From AP-15 sp963845735 (GTDB lineage: Bacteria; Pseudomonadota; Alphaproteobacteria; ATCC43930; CGMCC-115725), in contig CAWJTR010000001.1 in NCBI GenBank assembly GCA_963845735.1, positions 517,175 through 581,174 of the forward strand: a DNA stretch of 64,000 bases, given 5' to 3'. The notes under the pieces are model-generated. The model did not search any database, was not told the DNA's origin, and saw nothing but the letters and a program-made list of their open reading frames with translations. How positions within the stretch are numbered: position 1 is the first letter of the stretch; every line of letters begins with the position of its first letter. A program made the translations under genes and the position numbers. Of this stretch, positions 1 through 10,622 are shown piece after piece.

Positions 1-165
1 CCGCGAAGGCAAGATGTGCTCAGATAGCAGTGCAACAGATGCTATAGCCATTCAATATATTCCTTAATTTATCCGTTTCCGAGCCATGAAATGCCAATTA
101 CCTCGGCTGCATGGCGCGTGCCTTCCCGTGATGACGGCACTTACCACGCGAATACCGCCCTTAAC

Positions 166-1041
166 TCAGCCCCGCAGCACGTCGCGCATCGTCGTGCCGA
201 TCTCGGCGGGCGAGCGGGCGACGGTAACGCCGGCGCTGCGCAGCGCTTCCATCTTGTCTTCGGCGCCGCCCTTGCCGCCGGCAATGATAGCGCCGGCATG
301 GCCCATTCGTCGGCCCGGCGGGGCGGTGCTGCCGGCGATAAACCCGACGACCGGCTTCTTCCTCTGCGCGAGATTTGAGGAACGCCGCGCCATCCTCTTC
401 GGCGGTCCCGCCGATCTCGCCGATCATGACGATCGCCTCGGTCTCGTCGTCGGCGAGCAGCATTTCGAGCACTTCGACAAAGTTCGTGCCGTTGACCGGG
501 TCGCCGCCAATCCCGACGCAGGTCGACTGGCCGAGCCCGACCGCGGTCGTCTGCGCCACCGCCTCATAAGTCAGGGTGCCCGAGCGTGACACGATGCCGA
601 TCTTGCCGCGCCGGTGGATATGGCCCGGCATGATGCCGATCTTGCACTCGTCGGGGGTGATGACGCCGGGGCAGTTCGGCCCGATCAGCCGGGTCTTGGT
701 GCCGGTCAGGCTGCGCTTGACCCGCACCATGTCGAGGACCGGGATGCCCTCGGTGATGCAGGCGACAAGCGGGATTTCGGCATCGACCGCTTCGAGGATC
801 GCGTCGGCCGCAAAGGGCGGCGGCACATAGATAACGCTGGCGTCGCACCCGGTTTTGGCGCGCGCCTCGTGAACCGTGTTGAACACCGGCAGATCGAGAT
901 GGCGGGTCCCGCCTTTGCCCGGGGTGACGCCGCCGACCATCTTGGTGCCGTAGGCGATCGCCTGCTCGGAGTGAAACGTACCCTGCGAGCCGGTGAAGCC
1001 CTGACACAAGACCTTCGTCGACGCATTGACCAGAATAGACA

Positions 1042-1042
<1 letters not shown>
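166..1042 (-). CDS. sucD: succinyl-CoA synthetase subunit alpha, frame broken near 378
   Basis: This is the alpha subunit of succinate-CoA ligase, which carries the phospho-histidine in the TCA step from succinyl-CoA to succinate. The CoA-binding N-terminal part begins MSILVNASTKVLCQGFTGSQ, and the ligase part follows. The active-site segment RMGHAGAIIAGGKG is readable only in another frame (166 to about 390), so one base is gained or lost near 370-385. Joined, the length is about 290 residues, normal for SucD. The ATG overlaps the sucC stop by one base (TGATG), which implies translational coupling. The gene is single-copy here and metabolically central, so I infer a sequence error rather than a pseudogene. 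Confidence 0.93.
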
Positions 1043-2211
<1,169 letters not shown>

Positions 2212-2215
2212 CGGA

Positions 2216-3175
2216 TCAGCCCAGAACCTTCATCGTCTTGACGACATCGATCAGCTCGCGGACCCCGGCCGCCGATCTGTCGAACTCCGCCTGTTCCTGG
2301 GGATTGAGCTCGATTTCGACGATCCGCTCGACCCCGCCGGCGCCAATCACCACCGGGACGCCAACGTAGAGGTCTTTGACGCCGTATTGGCCCTGGAGCA
2401 ACGCGGCGCAGGGCAGAACGCGCTTTTTGTCGCGCAAATAGGCCTCGGCCATCGCGATCGCCGAGCTCGCCGGCGCGTAAAACGCCGACCCGGTCTTCAG
2501 CAGGCCGACGATCTCGGCCCCGCCGTCGCGGGTGCGCTGGACGATCTTGTCCAGCCGCTCCTTCGTCGTCCAACCCATCTTGACGAGATCCGGCAACGGG
2601 ATGCCGGCAACGGTCGAATACCGCACCAGCGGCACCATCATGTCGCCGTGACCGCCGAGAACGAAGGCGCTGACATCCTCGACCGAAACCTTCAGCTCCT
2701 CGGCGAGAAAATAGCGGAAGCGGGCGCTGTCGAGCACCCCGGCCATGCCGACCACACGGTGAGCCGGCAGCCCACAGGCCTCGCGCATGACCCACACCAT
2801 CACGTCGAGCGGGTTCGTAATGGTGATGACGAAGGCGTCGGGGCAATGCTTCTTGATCGCCTGGCCGACCGTCGAAATAACCTTGGCGTTGGTGCCGATC
2901 AGATCGTCGCGGCTCATCCCGGGCTTGCGCGCGATGCCCGCGGTGACGATCACGACATCGGCGCCCTCGATGTCGGCGTAGTCGTTGGTGCCTTTGACGA
3001 CAGCGTCATAGCCCTCGATCGTCGACCCTTGCACGATATCGAGCGCCTTTCCTTGCGGCACTCCCTCGATAATATCGAACAGGACGATGTCGCCGAGCTC
3101 CTTGAGCCCGGCGAGCAGCGCGATGGTGCCACCGACCTGCCCGGCGCCGACCAGCGCAATCTTGTTGCGTGCCAT
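2216..3175 (-). CDS. mdh: malate dehydrogenase, NAD-dependent
   Basis: It interconverts malate and oxaloacetate with NAD in the TCA cycle. The 319-residue protein begins with a Rossmann motif (GAGQVGGTIALLAG). It carries the substrate arginine segment GVLDSARFRYF near residue 150 and the catalytic histidine in VLGGHGDMMVPL near residue 175. It belongs to the lactate-dehydrogenase-like type of malate dehydrogenase typical of alphaproteobacteria. A strong ribosome binding site (AAAGGAGG) precedes the ATG at 3175. The gene heads the mdh-sucC-sucD operon. An inverted repeat containing two GANTC sites lies about 100 nt upstream. Confidence 0.97.
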   Translation of the reverse strand: MARNKIALVGAGQVGGTIALLAGLKELGDIVLFDIIEGVPQGKALDIVQGSTIEGYDAVVKGTNDYADIEGADVVIVTAGIARKPGMSRDDLIGTNAKVISTVGQAIKKHCPDAFVITITNPLDVMVWVMREACGLPAHRVVGMAGVLDSARFRYFLAEELKVSVEDVSAFVLGGHGDMMVPLVRYSTVAGIPLPDLVKMGWTTKERLDKIVQRTRDGGAEIVGLLKTGSAFYAPASSAIAMAEAYLRDKKRVLPCAALLQGQYGVKDLYVGVPVVIGAGGVERIVEIELNPQEQAEFDRSAAGVRELIDVVKTMKVLG

Positions 3176-3270
3176 AGGAATGCCTCCTTTTTTTCAGGCG
3201 CCGGGTGGAGGCGCGGGACGGCTCGCCTCTTACCGCGAATTCCGGCTACGGGCAAGGCGGCGAGCCATGC

Positions 3271-3295
3271 GGTAGTGACTCACTGAGTCATTACC
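3271..3295. promoter_or_regulatory. inverted repeat with two GANTC sites upstream of mdh
   Basis: Twelve-base arms (GGTAGTGACTCA and TGAGTCATTACC) flank a single C, with one mismatch. Each arm holds a GANTC pentamer (GACTC at 3277, GAGTC at 3285), the CcrM methylation site of alphaproteobacteria. It lies between zapE and mdh, so it could be a methylation-responsive promoter element or operator. No T-tract follows, so a terminator is less likely. Function is inferred. Confidence 0.45.
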
Positions 3296-3378
3296 GGTCA
3301 AGCGGGCGCGCGAGCCGAACGTATTCTTGGGTGGCCCGCGATCCGATCCGGAGCCTTGGAACAGCCTCTCCGGACGGC

Positions 3379-4521
3379 TCACCGCCGCGGGCGGTTGGCG
3401 ATGTAATCCTCGCTCTGCATCTCGATCAGGCGCGAGACGGTGCGCTGGAACTCGAAGGTGCCGTCGCCGGCGACATAGATTTCTTCGGGCGGCCCCTCGG
3501 CCGAGGCGATCAGCAGGGTGCGCGCCTCGTAGAGCGTGTCGATCAGGATGTTGAACCGCCGGGCCTCGTCGCGCTGCTCGCGAGCAAGACGCGGAATGCC
3601 CTCGACGATCACCGCGGCAAACCGCTCGGCGATCGCCAGGTAGTCGACTGCGCCGAGTGGCTGCGCGCAAAGATCGGCAAAGCCGAACCAGGCGACGTTG
3701 CGCGCCGCGCGCGGGACTGTCAGCGTCCGTCCTTTGACAATCAGGCTGGCGCTCTCGCCCGCCGCATCGTCGGTCAGCTCGGCGAAGGTTGCCTTCAACG
3801 CCTGATGCGCCGCCTCGCCGAGCGGAAAGTGATAGACCTTCTTACCCCGCATTCGAGCGAGCCGGTAGTCGCGGCCGCTGTCGAGCTCGAGAACGTAGAG
3901 CTTTCGCTTGAGCAGGGCGATGAACGGCAAAAACCGCTCGCGGTGCAGCCCGTGCTGGTAAAGCTCGTCGGGGGCGCGGTTCGAGGTCGCCACCACCACG
4001 ATCCCGGCATCGAACAACGCGGTAAACAGGCGATCGAGGATCATCGCGTCGGCGATGTCCTCAACCTGGAATTCGTCAAAGCAGAGGAGCGCCGCCTCGG
4101 CAGCGATCTCCGCCGCCACCTTGGCGATCGGCTCGCGGGTTCGGTCCCGCCTCTCCTGTTCGATGCGATCGTGAACTTCGAGCATAAAGGCGTGGAAATG
4201 AACCCGCCGCTTGTGCTGGCCCGGCGCGGTGGCGAAGAACAGATCCATCAGCATCGATTTGCCACGCCCAACCGGTCCGCATAAGTAGAGACCCATCGGT
4301 GCGTGCTCGCCGTTGTGCTCGGCCAGGCCAAAACGGGCGAGCCACCCGCGCAGCCCCGATTCGGAATGGTAATCGAGCAATGCCCGATGGAGGCTCTGCA
4401 GCCGTTCGATCGCCAGCTGCTGTGCCGCGTCGGGTTCGAGCACCCCTTGTCGGCGCAATGCCCGATAGCGTGCCATCGGTTCCGGCGGCGAATCCGGGTC
4501 AGCGGCGACTGGTGGGGTCAT
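3379..4521 (-). CDS. zapE: cell division protein ZapE (AFG1-family ATPase)
   Basis: ZapE is an AAA-type ATPase that associates with the Z-ring. The family is also called AFG1/LACE1. The Walker A segment GPVGRGKSMLMDLFF is near residue 80 and the Walker B segment LLCFDEFQVEDIADAM near residue 145. I chose the ATG at 4521, which gives 380 residues starting MTPPVAADPDSPPEPMARY. The frame is open further upstream, but that stretch lacks family features and would run toward the divergent DUF6494 gene. The neighbourhood zapE-mdh-sucCD is commonly conserved in alphaproteobacteria. The frame is intact. Confidence 0.92.
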   Translation of the reverse strand: MTPPVAADPDSPPEPMARYRALRRQGVLEPDAAQQLAIERLQSLHRALLDYHSESGLRGWLARFGLAEHNGEHAPMGLYLCGPVGRGKSMLMDLFFATAPGQHKRRVHFHAFMLEVHDRIEQERRDRTREPIAKVAAEIAAEAALLCFDEFQVEDIADAMILDRLFTALFDAGIVVVATSNRAPDELYQHGLHRERFLPFIALLKRKLYVLELDSGRDYRLARMRGKKVYHFPLGEAAHQALKATFAELTDDAAGESASLIVKGRTLTVPRAARNVAWFGFADLCAQPLGAVDYLAIAERFAAVIVEGIPRLAREQRDEARRFNILIDTLYEARTLLIASAEGPPEEIYVAGDGTFEFQRTVSRLIEMQSEDYIANRPRR

Positions 4522-4655
4522 CGCGATTGGCAACGATCGGGGATCATGGCGATGGATGGAGGTTCGGACCAGCCGGGAGTTGCCGGACGCGGCCGGGGGG
4601 TCTACTTCAGCCGAGGGCGCAGCGCAACCCGCTCGCAATGCAGAGGAGGAAGGCG

Positions 4656-4862
4656 ATGAACGAAGACCGTTTCAACATGGATATCCGCAAGTTTCTAAAG
4701 GTCGTCGGGGTGACCTCGCAGCGCGAAATCGAAATGGCGGTGCGTGCCGCGCTTGCCAAAGGGGCATTCGCGGAAAATACCGTGCTCAAGCCGAAGGTGA
4801 CCTTATCGATTCCGGAGATCGGCCTCGAACACGTCATCGACGGCGAAATCGGCTTATCATAA
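4656..4862 (+). CDS. DUF6494 family small protein
   Basis: A 68-residue soluble protein beginning MNEDRFNMDIRKFLKVVGVT, which I recognise as the uncharacterised DUF6494 family. It has an N-terminal helical stretch followed by a short beta segment (VTLSIPEIGLEHVIDGEIGL). A strong GAGGAGGAAGG ribosome binding site precedes the ATG at 4656. It is divergent from zapE with 134 nt between the starts. The function is unknown. The frame continues open upstream of the chosen start, but the ribosome binding site and family N-terminus support 4656. Confidence 0.85.
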   Translation: MNEDRFNMDIRKFLKVVGVTSQREIEMAVRAALAKGAFAENTVLKPKVTLSIPEIGLEHVIDGEIGLS

Positions 4863-5014
4863 CCCAAACTGGTTAGGCCGCTAAGCAGGTTACGCCTTCC
4901 GAAATCTGCCGTTCTCGATTAGGTTGGAGGAACAATCACCGAACACCGGATTGACGCCCAGCAGTGTTCCAAGTATGTTCACCGCTCGCGGAAAGCGCGA
5001 GGTGGCGAGCGCCA

Positions 5015-6498
5015 ATGGAAATTTTGTCCCTATTGTTAATCGTCGTTGCGGCTGGAGGGGGCGCCGGGGTGGCATGGCTGCTAGTCGCCGCCAAACTGCG
5101 TGCCGCAGCTGCAGAGACTAGGCTGCTGCGTGACCATATCAGCAAGACCGAGGCCGAGCTCGCTGCCGCACGGCACGAAGCGAATTTCTGGCGAACGCAG
5201 GGAGAAAATGAGGGAAGAGCTCGGGCGGCCGCCGAAGCGACCGCATCTCGCGTCAGCGGCCTTGAAGCCGATTGTGACGAGCTGCGAAAACAACTGACCA
5301 ACTCCATCGCCGCCGTTTCCCGTCTCGAAGCAACATTAACCGAACAAGAACAAGGGCATCATCAAAAAATAGACGTGTTGACTGCAATCCGCGGCGAAAT
5401 AGAAAAGGATCTTAAGAATATCGCCAATGACAGCCTACGCGCCAACCAAACCACCTTCCTTGAACTTGCGAGCCAGGTACTCGACAAGCACAAGGAGAGC
5501 GCGGCGGCGGATCTCGATGCTCGTAAGACAGCTATGGAAGCATCAGTTACGCCGATCCAGGGCGCGCTCGCCGAATTAGACAGGCGGGATCTGAGACATA
5601 CGGTGCGGTTTCAGCCGAACTCAGGAACGTGGTCGATGTGGGACACTCTGTCCGCAACGAGACATCGAAGCTGGTGAACGCACTTCGTGCTTCACCCAAA
5701 ACCCGCGGCCGCTGGGGCGAAAATACGCTGCGCAACGTCCTGGAACTCGCTGGCCTGAATGCTTATAGCGATTTTGCTACAGAGCATAGCTACGCTCAAG
5801 ACGGGGCGCTTTCACGGCCGGATGTTGTGATTCGCCTTCCCGGCGGTCATTGCATAGTTGTGGATGCAAAGGCCTCGATGGCAGCCTATCTCGACGCGAT
5901 CGACTCGATTGAGGAAGCAGAGCGAGACCGCCATCTCTCGCTTCACGCGCAGCAACTCCGCTCTCAGGTCAAGCTGCTTTCTGGGAAGGCTTATTGGGAG
6001 GGTCTGACCCAAACGCCGGACTACGTGGTTATGTTCGTGCCCGGCGAGAACTTCTACGCTGCCGCCGCTGAACGAGATCCTGAGCTATTCGAATTTGCTT
6101 TTAAACAACGCGTTCTCATTGTTACACCAGCAATACTAATCGCCTTGGCAAAAATAGTTGCATACAACTGGCGGCAGGAAAAGGTTGCTGAGAACGCGCA
6201 ACGTGTTCATGAAATTGGTCGGGAACTGTACAGGCGGCTCACGACGATGGGTGGGCATATCCTCGGGCTCGGCAATAGCCTCGCCGGAAGTATTCGAAAG
6301 TACAATGATTTCGTCGGCAGCCTGGAGAGCGCCGTGATGCCTCAAGCTCGTCGATTCAACGAGCTCGAGGTCGAGGGAACCGCAAGTGAGCTATCTCCTC
6401 TCATGCCAATCGAGGTTGAACCAAGGCGGTTGCGGTCCGAACGCGATATCTCGGGCGCCGCGCTAGCTAACGGCGCGGCGTCCGAAGCCGCCTGCTAG
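5015..6498 (+). CDS. rmuC: DNA recombination protein RmuC homologue, frame broken near 5580
   Basis: RmuC proteins are membrane-tethered, restriction-endonuclease-fold proteins that limit recombination at inverted repeats. The start MEILSLLLIVVAAGGGAGVA forms one membrane helix. A long coiled-coil region rich in Ala, Glu and Arg follows to about residue 180. The conserved core begins at ETSKLVNALRASPKTRGRWG and includes VVDAKASMAAYLDAI and YVVMFVPGENFYAAA. A one-base shift near 5578-5582 separates the coiled-coil half from the core. Rejoined, it is about 494 residues, normal for the family. Codon use is a little AT-richer than in the flanking genes. Confidence 0.88.
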
Positions 6499-6546
6499 TG
6501 TTCAGACTGATTAAGAGGTTCACCGTGGTGTCTGCCAATATTGTCT

Positions 6547-6564
6547 TCCCGGCGAAGGCCGGGA
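6547..6564. repeat. REP-like hairpin
   Basis: A perfect 7-bp inverted repeat (TCCCGGC, GAAG loop, GCCGGGA) sits at the start of a GC-rich stretch that runs to about 6605. The tetraloop design resembles the repeat at 50858-50942. It is the only notable element in the 213-nt gap between rmuC and the RidA gene, which are convergent. Confidence 0.5.
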
Positions 6565-6711
6565 CCCATCTCAGCCGTGGGCGCCGGCCTGCGCCGGTGT
6601 GGCGAGACTTTTGGCGCTATCATTAATCTGTCGGATCCGGTAAATCACATGAATGGCTCTAAAGCACTAGGCGCTCCTATAACCATCGGCTGCTCTCTAT
6701 CCCGCCGCAGG

Positions 6712-7071
6712 CTATTTCGCGGCGGTCACCATGATTTCGACCAGTACCTCTGGCCGCGCGAGATCGGCTTTGACGCAGGCCCGCGCCGGCGGGTTCTCGG
6801 GATCGACCCAGGCGTTCCACACCGAATTCATGTCAGCGAACAGGGCCATGTCCTTGATCCACAAATTCGCCGCGAGCAGGTTCGATTTGCTGCTCCCCGC
6901 CTGGGCGAGATACGAATCGATCTTGTCGAGGATCTGTTTGGTTTGCCCCTTGATGTCCTGCGAGGTGTCGCCGGCGGTCAGGCCGGCGAGATAGACCGTG
7001 TCGCCACGGACGACGCAGCGGCTCATGCGCGGGCCGGGCGGCTGGGTCAAATCGATACGGCGGATGTCCAT
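6712..7071 (-). CDS. RidA family protein
   Basis: A 119-residue protein of the RidA/YER057c/UK114 family. Canonical members hydrolyse reactive enamine/imine intermediates. The start MDIRRIDLTQPPGPRMSRCV at 7071 gives the usual length. The conserved C-terminal arginine segment is present as PPARACVKADLARPEVLVEI. It is likely cytosolic and trimeric, by family. It is the last gene of a leftward run with the thioesterase, tadA and cupin genes. It may belong to a divergent RidA subgroup, so substrate specificity is not claimed. Confidence 0.85.
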   Translation of the reverse strand: MDIRRIDLTQPPGPRMSRCVVRGDTVYLAGLTAGDTSQDIKGQTKQILDKIDSYLAQAGSSKSNLLAANLWIKDMALFADMNSVWNAWVDPENPPARACVKADLARPEVLVEIMVTAAK

Positions 7072-7105
7072 GGTCTTCCCCTGTGCAATTGGAACGTTGA
7101 GGGCG

Positions 7106-7489
7106 TCAGCCGGCGCTGGCCGGCGAGTCTGCGTAGTTGACGATGCGCTTGCCCGAGGTGTGGATGCCAAAAGTCACGAGCGGCCGGTCGCCGGTCGTGC
7201 GAAAGCCGTGCACCCGATTGGCCGGAATGGCGATCGTGATACCGGGTTCCATCACAACGACACCGTCTTCGCCGTCGAGCCAGGCCTCGCCTGTGCCTTC
7301 GAGCACGGTCAGCAGCTCGACATAGGGATGCGAGTGGGGCTGCGTGGCGTAGCCGGGCGGCGATGTCTGGATCCCGGTGCGAATCGGCAGGCCTTCGCCG
7401 GTATCGTCGCCGATGATCGGCTGATAGGTGGCGCCGCCGACGAAGGCCACGGTCGGCCGGTCGGCATGGCGGATCAGGGTCAGGTGCAT
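7106..7489 (-). CDS. cupin domain protein
   Basis: A 127-residue single-domain cupin. Motif 1 is visible as ATQPHSHPYVELLTVLEGTG (metal-ligand histidines and a glutamate) and motif 2 as IPANRVHGFRTTGDRPLV. The start ATG at 7489 gives MHLTLIRHADRPTVAFVGGA. The same frame is open upstream into the tadA region with no stop, so the exact boundary depends on the tadA frame breaks. It lies 34 nt upstream of the RidA gene on the same strand. No specific substrate can be assigned. Confidence 0.75.
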   Translation of the reverse strand: MHLTLIRHADRPTVAFVGGATYQPIIGDDTGEGLPIRTGIQTSPPGYATQPHSHPYVELLTVLEGTGEAWLDGEDGVVVMEPGITIAIPANRVHGFRTTGDRPLVTFGIHTSGKRIVNYADSPASAG

Positions 7490-7699
7490 CTGGCATCTAT
7501 ACCTCCTGCGCGTCGCGGCGATCGATCGAGCCAATTGTATCATGCGGGCGGCATGGTAGACACACCCATGCCGTTCGATCGCGCTTGCCGAGCGGTTCAC
7601 CCTGTTCTTATTGCATTGGTGGCATGGCTGCATGCTTCCCTCCAAGTCTGGCGCGGCTCGGCTTCGCCGCTGCGGCCGTCTATCTCGTCTGAGGAGCTG

Positions 7700-8151
7700 G
7701 CGCCGGCCTTGGAAAAAAGCGCGCAGCAATTCCGCGGCCCGCCGCTCGTCGATCCCGCCATAGATCTCCGGGCGGTGATGGATGGTCGGCTGGCTAGAAC
7801 AGGCGCGGGCCGTGCTCGACCGCGCCGCCCTTCGGGTCGTAAGCGCCGAAGTAGAGCCGGCGCAGATGCGCGAGAGCGATCGCCGCCGCGCACATCGCGC
7901 AAGGTTCGAGCGTGACCCACAGATCGCACCCGGCGAGACGCTTCGACCCCGAGCAGTTTGGCGCCGGCGCGCAGCACCACCATCTCGGCATGCGCGGTCG
8001 GGTCCCGGTCGGCCTCAACCCGGTTGCCGGCGGCGGCGACAACTTGCCCTGCGCCATCGATCAGCACCGCGCCGACCGGCACCTCGCCGCGCGCCGCGGC
8101 TGCCTCGGCCTCGGCCAGCGCCAGCGCCATCGGCGGCGGGCTCGCGGTCAT
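7700..8151 (-). CDS. tadA: tRNA-specific adenosine deaminase TadA, two frame breaks
   Basis: This zinc deaminase makes inosine-34 in tRNA-Arg. The N-terminal half carries the HAEMVVLRAGAKLLGVEASR segment with the zinc histidine and catalytic glutamate. A shift near 7960 leads to CDLWVTLEPCAMCAAAIALA with the two zinc cysteines. A second shift near 7797 leads to the C-terminal helix ending LLRAFFQGRR at about 7700. The true stop is not resolved because the last frame runs on toward the cupin gene. The ATG at 8151 overlaps the thioesterase stop (ATGA). TadA is normally essential, so the breaks are probably sequence errors. Confidence 0.82.
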
Positions 8152-8542
8152 CCGAGGTGCCGGCGCCGGATCGGCTCGGGGATTGCGATCGGCCGCCGCG
8201 TCGACAGCCGCATGAACAGCCCCTCCTGCTCGGCCTCGGCACAGATGACGCCGCCGACGGTGAATTCGGCGGCGAGCCGCCAGCGTACCCGGCCGAGCGA
8301 GGCGACCCGCATGCGTCCACCAGCTTGTCGGCGATCGTCACCGGCCGGCGATAAGCGATCCGCGTCGAGACCAGGATCGGCGCCACATCCTCGGCCAAAG
8401 CCTGGACCAGCGGATAGGCCTCGTCCATCAGCCCGAGCCGCAAATCCTCGAGCCAGCGGATGAACACGATATTGCTGACGATGCCGGCGAAGTCTATGTC
8501 GTAGGTCTGCACCCGCAGCGGCAGCTCGTAGAATTCGCTCAT
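8148..8542 (-). CDS. hotdog-fold acyl-CoA thioesterase, frame broken near 8320
   Basis: A 4-hydroxybenzoyl-CoA-thioesterase-like hotdog protein of about 131 residues. The signature VQTYDIDFAGIVSNIVFIRW contains the conserved Asp and is followed by LEDLRLGLMD. The second half (GRVRWRLAAEFTVGGVICAE) lies in another frame, so one base is gained or lost near 8310-8330. I chose the start MSEFYELPLRVQTYDIDFAG at 8542. It is divergent from the peptidase C26 gene with only 28 nt between the starts, so the promoters must overlap the coding ends. It is coupled by ATGA to tadA. Confidence 0.8.
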
Positions 8543-8570
8543 CGTCACACCGCTTTCGATCGGACCCAGC

Positions 8571-9283
8571 ATGACACAACCGGTCATCGGCCTCACTCTC
8601 GATCACGAGCCGCCGGGCGGCTGGTCGAAGTTTCCGTGGTATGCGATCCGCGAAAACTACTGCAACGCGGTGCGCCATGCCGGCGGGCTGCCGATCTTGC
8701 TGCCGCACGACCCCGATGCCGCCGCGGAGTATGTCGACCGGATCGACGGGCTGATCGTCACCGGCGGCGGATTCGACGTCGACCCGGCGTTGTTCGGCGC
8801 GGCGACCCGGCATCCGACGGTCACGACCAAGGACCGGCGCACCGCCTTCGAACTTGCCGCGACCCGTATCGCGCTCGGCCGCGACATGCCGGTGCTGGGG
8901 ATTTGCGGGGGCCAGCAATTGCTGAACGTGGCGCTCGGCGGCACCTTGATCCAGCACATCCCGGACGAGGTCCCGGCGCGCTGCCGCACCGCCAGCCGAA
9001 CCCGCGCGACGAGCCCGGCCACGATGTCCGGGTGATCGCCGGGACCTTGCTTCACCGCATCGCCGGGGCGGAACATCTCGCGGTCAACAGCGCCCACCAT
9101 CAGGCAGTTAAAGCCGCCGGGCCGGGCGTCGTCATCGATGCGGTCGCCGAGGACGGCGTCGTCGAGGGCATCGAGGACCCGCGGCGGCGCTTTTGCCTCG
9201 GCGTGCAATGGCACCCCGAATTCGAGATCGGCGAGGCCGACCGCCGGATCTTCCGCGCCTTTGTCGAGGCTGCTTGCGGGTGA
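8571..9283 (+). CDS. peptidase C26 / gamma-glutamyl-GABA hydrolase-like amidotransferase, frame broken near 8973
   Basis: A class I glutamine amidotransferase-like hydrolase of the PuuD type. The nucleophile cysteine is in VLGICGGQQLLNVALGG near residue 110. The catalytic His-x-Glu is in CLGVQWHPEFEIGEADRR near the C-terminus, but that part is read in a shifted frame after HIPDEVP (near 8973). The joined length of about 237 residues is normal. The stop overlaps the GTG start of rluB (GTGA), so the two are translationally coupled. It probably removes gamma-glutamyl groups; the exact substrate cannot be read. Confidence 0.82.
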
Positions 9284-10071
9284 AGAGCGAACTCGCCGAG
9301 CCCGCAGCGGGCGACAGCGCGGCCCCCGAGCGCATCGCCAAATTGCTGGCGCGCGCCGGGTTGTGCTCGCGCCGCGACGCCGAGCGCTGGATCGCGCAAG
9401 GGCGGGTGTCGGTCGACGGCGCTGTGCTGGCGAGCCCGGCGGTGACGGTCACCGCCGATAACGACATCCGCGTCGACGGCAAACCGATCCCGCAGCCCGA
9501 CCGGGCGCGGCTGTGGCGCTATCACAAGCCGGCCGGCCTGGTCACCACGCATCGCGACGAAAAGGGCCGGCCGACCGTCTTCGATGCGCTGCCTAAGGAA
9601 TTGCCGCGGCTGATTTCGATCGGCCGGCTCGATCTGAGTTCCGAGGGGCTACTGCTGCTGACCAATGACGGGGCGCTCGCCCGCCGGCTGGAATTGCCGG
9701 CGACCGGCTGGGTGCGGCGCTACAAGGTCCGGGTTCACGGCGAAGTCGAGCCGGCGCGCCTCGCCGCCCTGGCCAAGGGCATCAAGATCGACGGCGTCGC
9801 CTATGGTCCGATCCGCGCCGAATTGGAACGCACCCAGGGCAGCAACGCTTGGATCGCGATGGCGCTGACCGAGGGCAAAAACCGCGAGGTGCGCCGCGTG
9901 CTGGAGCATTTGGGTCTTCAGGTCACGCGGCTGATCCGTCTTTCCTACGGCCCGTTCCAGCTCGGCAGTCTCGAGCGCGGCTCGATTGCCGAAGTGCCGA
10001 AGAAGGCGCTCGCCGAGCAGCTCGGAACCGCCGTGCCCAAATGGGCCGCGCATGCGGATCGTCGGCGGTAG
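9280..10071 (+). CDS. rluB: 23S rRNA pseudouridine synthase, RluB type
   Basis: A 263-residue RsuA/RluB/E/F-family pseudouridine synthase. The S4 RNA-binding domain is at residues 20-80 (ERIAKLLARAGLCSRRDAER). The catalytic aspartate is in ISIGRLDLSSEGLLLLTNDG near residue 115, and the family motif EGKNREVRRVLEHLG is near residue 200. I chose the GTG at 9280 because it overlaps the preceding stop and because S4 starts soon after. The frame is intact. The 3' end overlaps rsmD by 20 nt, so two rRNA-modification genes are linked. Confidence 0.9.
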   Translation: MKSELAEPAAGDSAAPERIAKLLARAGLCSRRDAERWIAQGRVSVDGAVLASPAVTVTADNDIRVDGKPIPQPDRARLWRYHKPAGLVTTHRDEKGRPTVFDALPKELPRLISIGRLDLSSEGLLLLTNDGALARRLELPATGWVRRYKVRVHGEVEPARLAALAKGIKIDGVAYGPIRAELERTQGSNAWIAMALTEGKNREVRRVLEHLGLQVTRLIRLSYGPFQLGSLERGSIAEVPKKALAEQLGTAVPKWAAHADRRR

Positions 10072-10618
10072 GCATCGCGGCCGCCGCCTGCTGGCGCCGC
10101 CGGGAGACGCGGTCAGGCCGACCAGCGACCGCGCCCGCGAGGCATTGTTCAACATCCTGTCGCATGGCCGCCTCGCCGCGAGCGGCCTTCCGTTCGCCGA
10201 TGCAGCCGTGCTCGACGCCTTTGCCGGGACCGGCGCGCTCGGTTTGGAAGCGTTGTCACGCGGTGCCGCCGAAGCGGTCTTCATCGAACGCGACCGCGAC
10301 GCGTTGGCGATCTTGCGCCGCAATATCGAGACACTGGGCGAGACTACCCGCACCCGGATCATGCCCGGCGATGCGACCCGCCCGCCGCGCGGGACGGTCG
10401 CCTGCGCCGTCGCCTTTCTCGATCCGCCCTATCGCAGCGGGCTTGCCGGTCCGGCGTTGGCGGCCCTCGCCGCGGCGGGCTGGCTGACCCCCGAAGCGCT
10501 CGTCGTGATCGAAACCGCCGCAGGCGAGGAATTCCCGCCGGGAGAGGGCTTCACCCTGCTCGACGAACGCGTCTACGGCGCCGCGCGGCTCGTCTTCTTG
10601 CGCCGCGGGCGCGGCTAG
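10052..10618 (+). CDS. rsmD: 16S rRNA (guanine-966-N2)-methyltransferase RsmD
   Basis: A 188-residue SAM-dependent methyltransferase acting on G966 of 16S rRNA. The N-terminus MRIVGGRHRGRRLLAPPGD and the segment VRPTSDRAREALFNIL are characteristic. The SAM-binding motif is LDAFAGTGALGLEALSRGA and the catalytic N/DPPY motif is AFLDPPYRSG. The start at 10052 gives the family N-terminus and overlaps the end of rluB. The stop is 4 nt from the oppositely oriented stop of denD. Confidence 0.92.
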   Translation: MRIVGGRHRGRRLLAPPGDAVRPTSDRAREALFNILSHGRLAASGLPFADAAVLDAFAGTGALGLEALSRGAAEAVFIERDRDALAILRRNIETLGETTRTRIMPGDATRPPRGTVACAVAFLDPPYRSGLAGPALAALAAAGWLTPEALVVIETAAGEEFPPGEGFTLLDERVYGAARLVFLRRGRG

Positions 10619-10622
10619 CACA

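Noticed and set aside
86..589. Long plus-strand frames opposite sucD
   Set aside because: They mirror the sucD codons on the other strand; high GC opens antisense frames throughout the window, and none has family features.
6541..7140. 199-residue frame starting MSSRRRPGPISAVGAGLRR
   Set aside because: The start is translation of the REP-like repeat and the remainder is antisense to the RidA gene.
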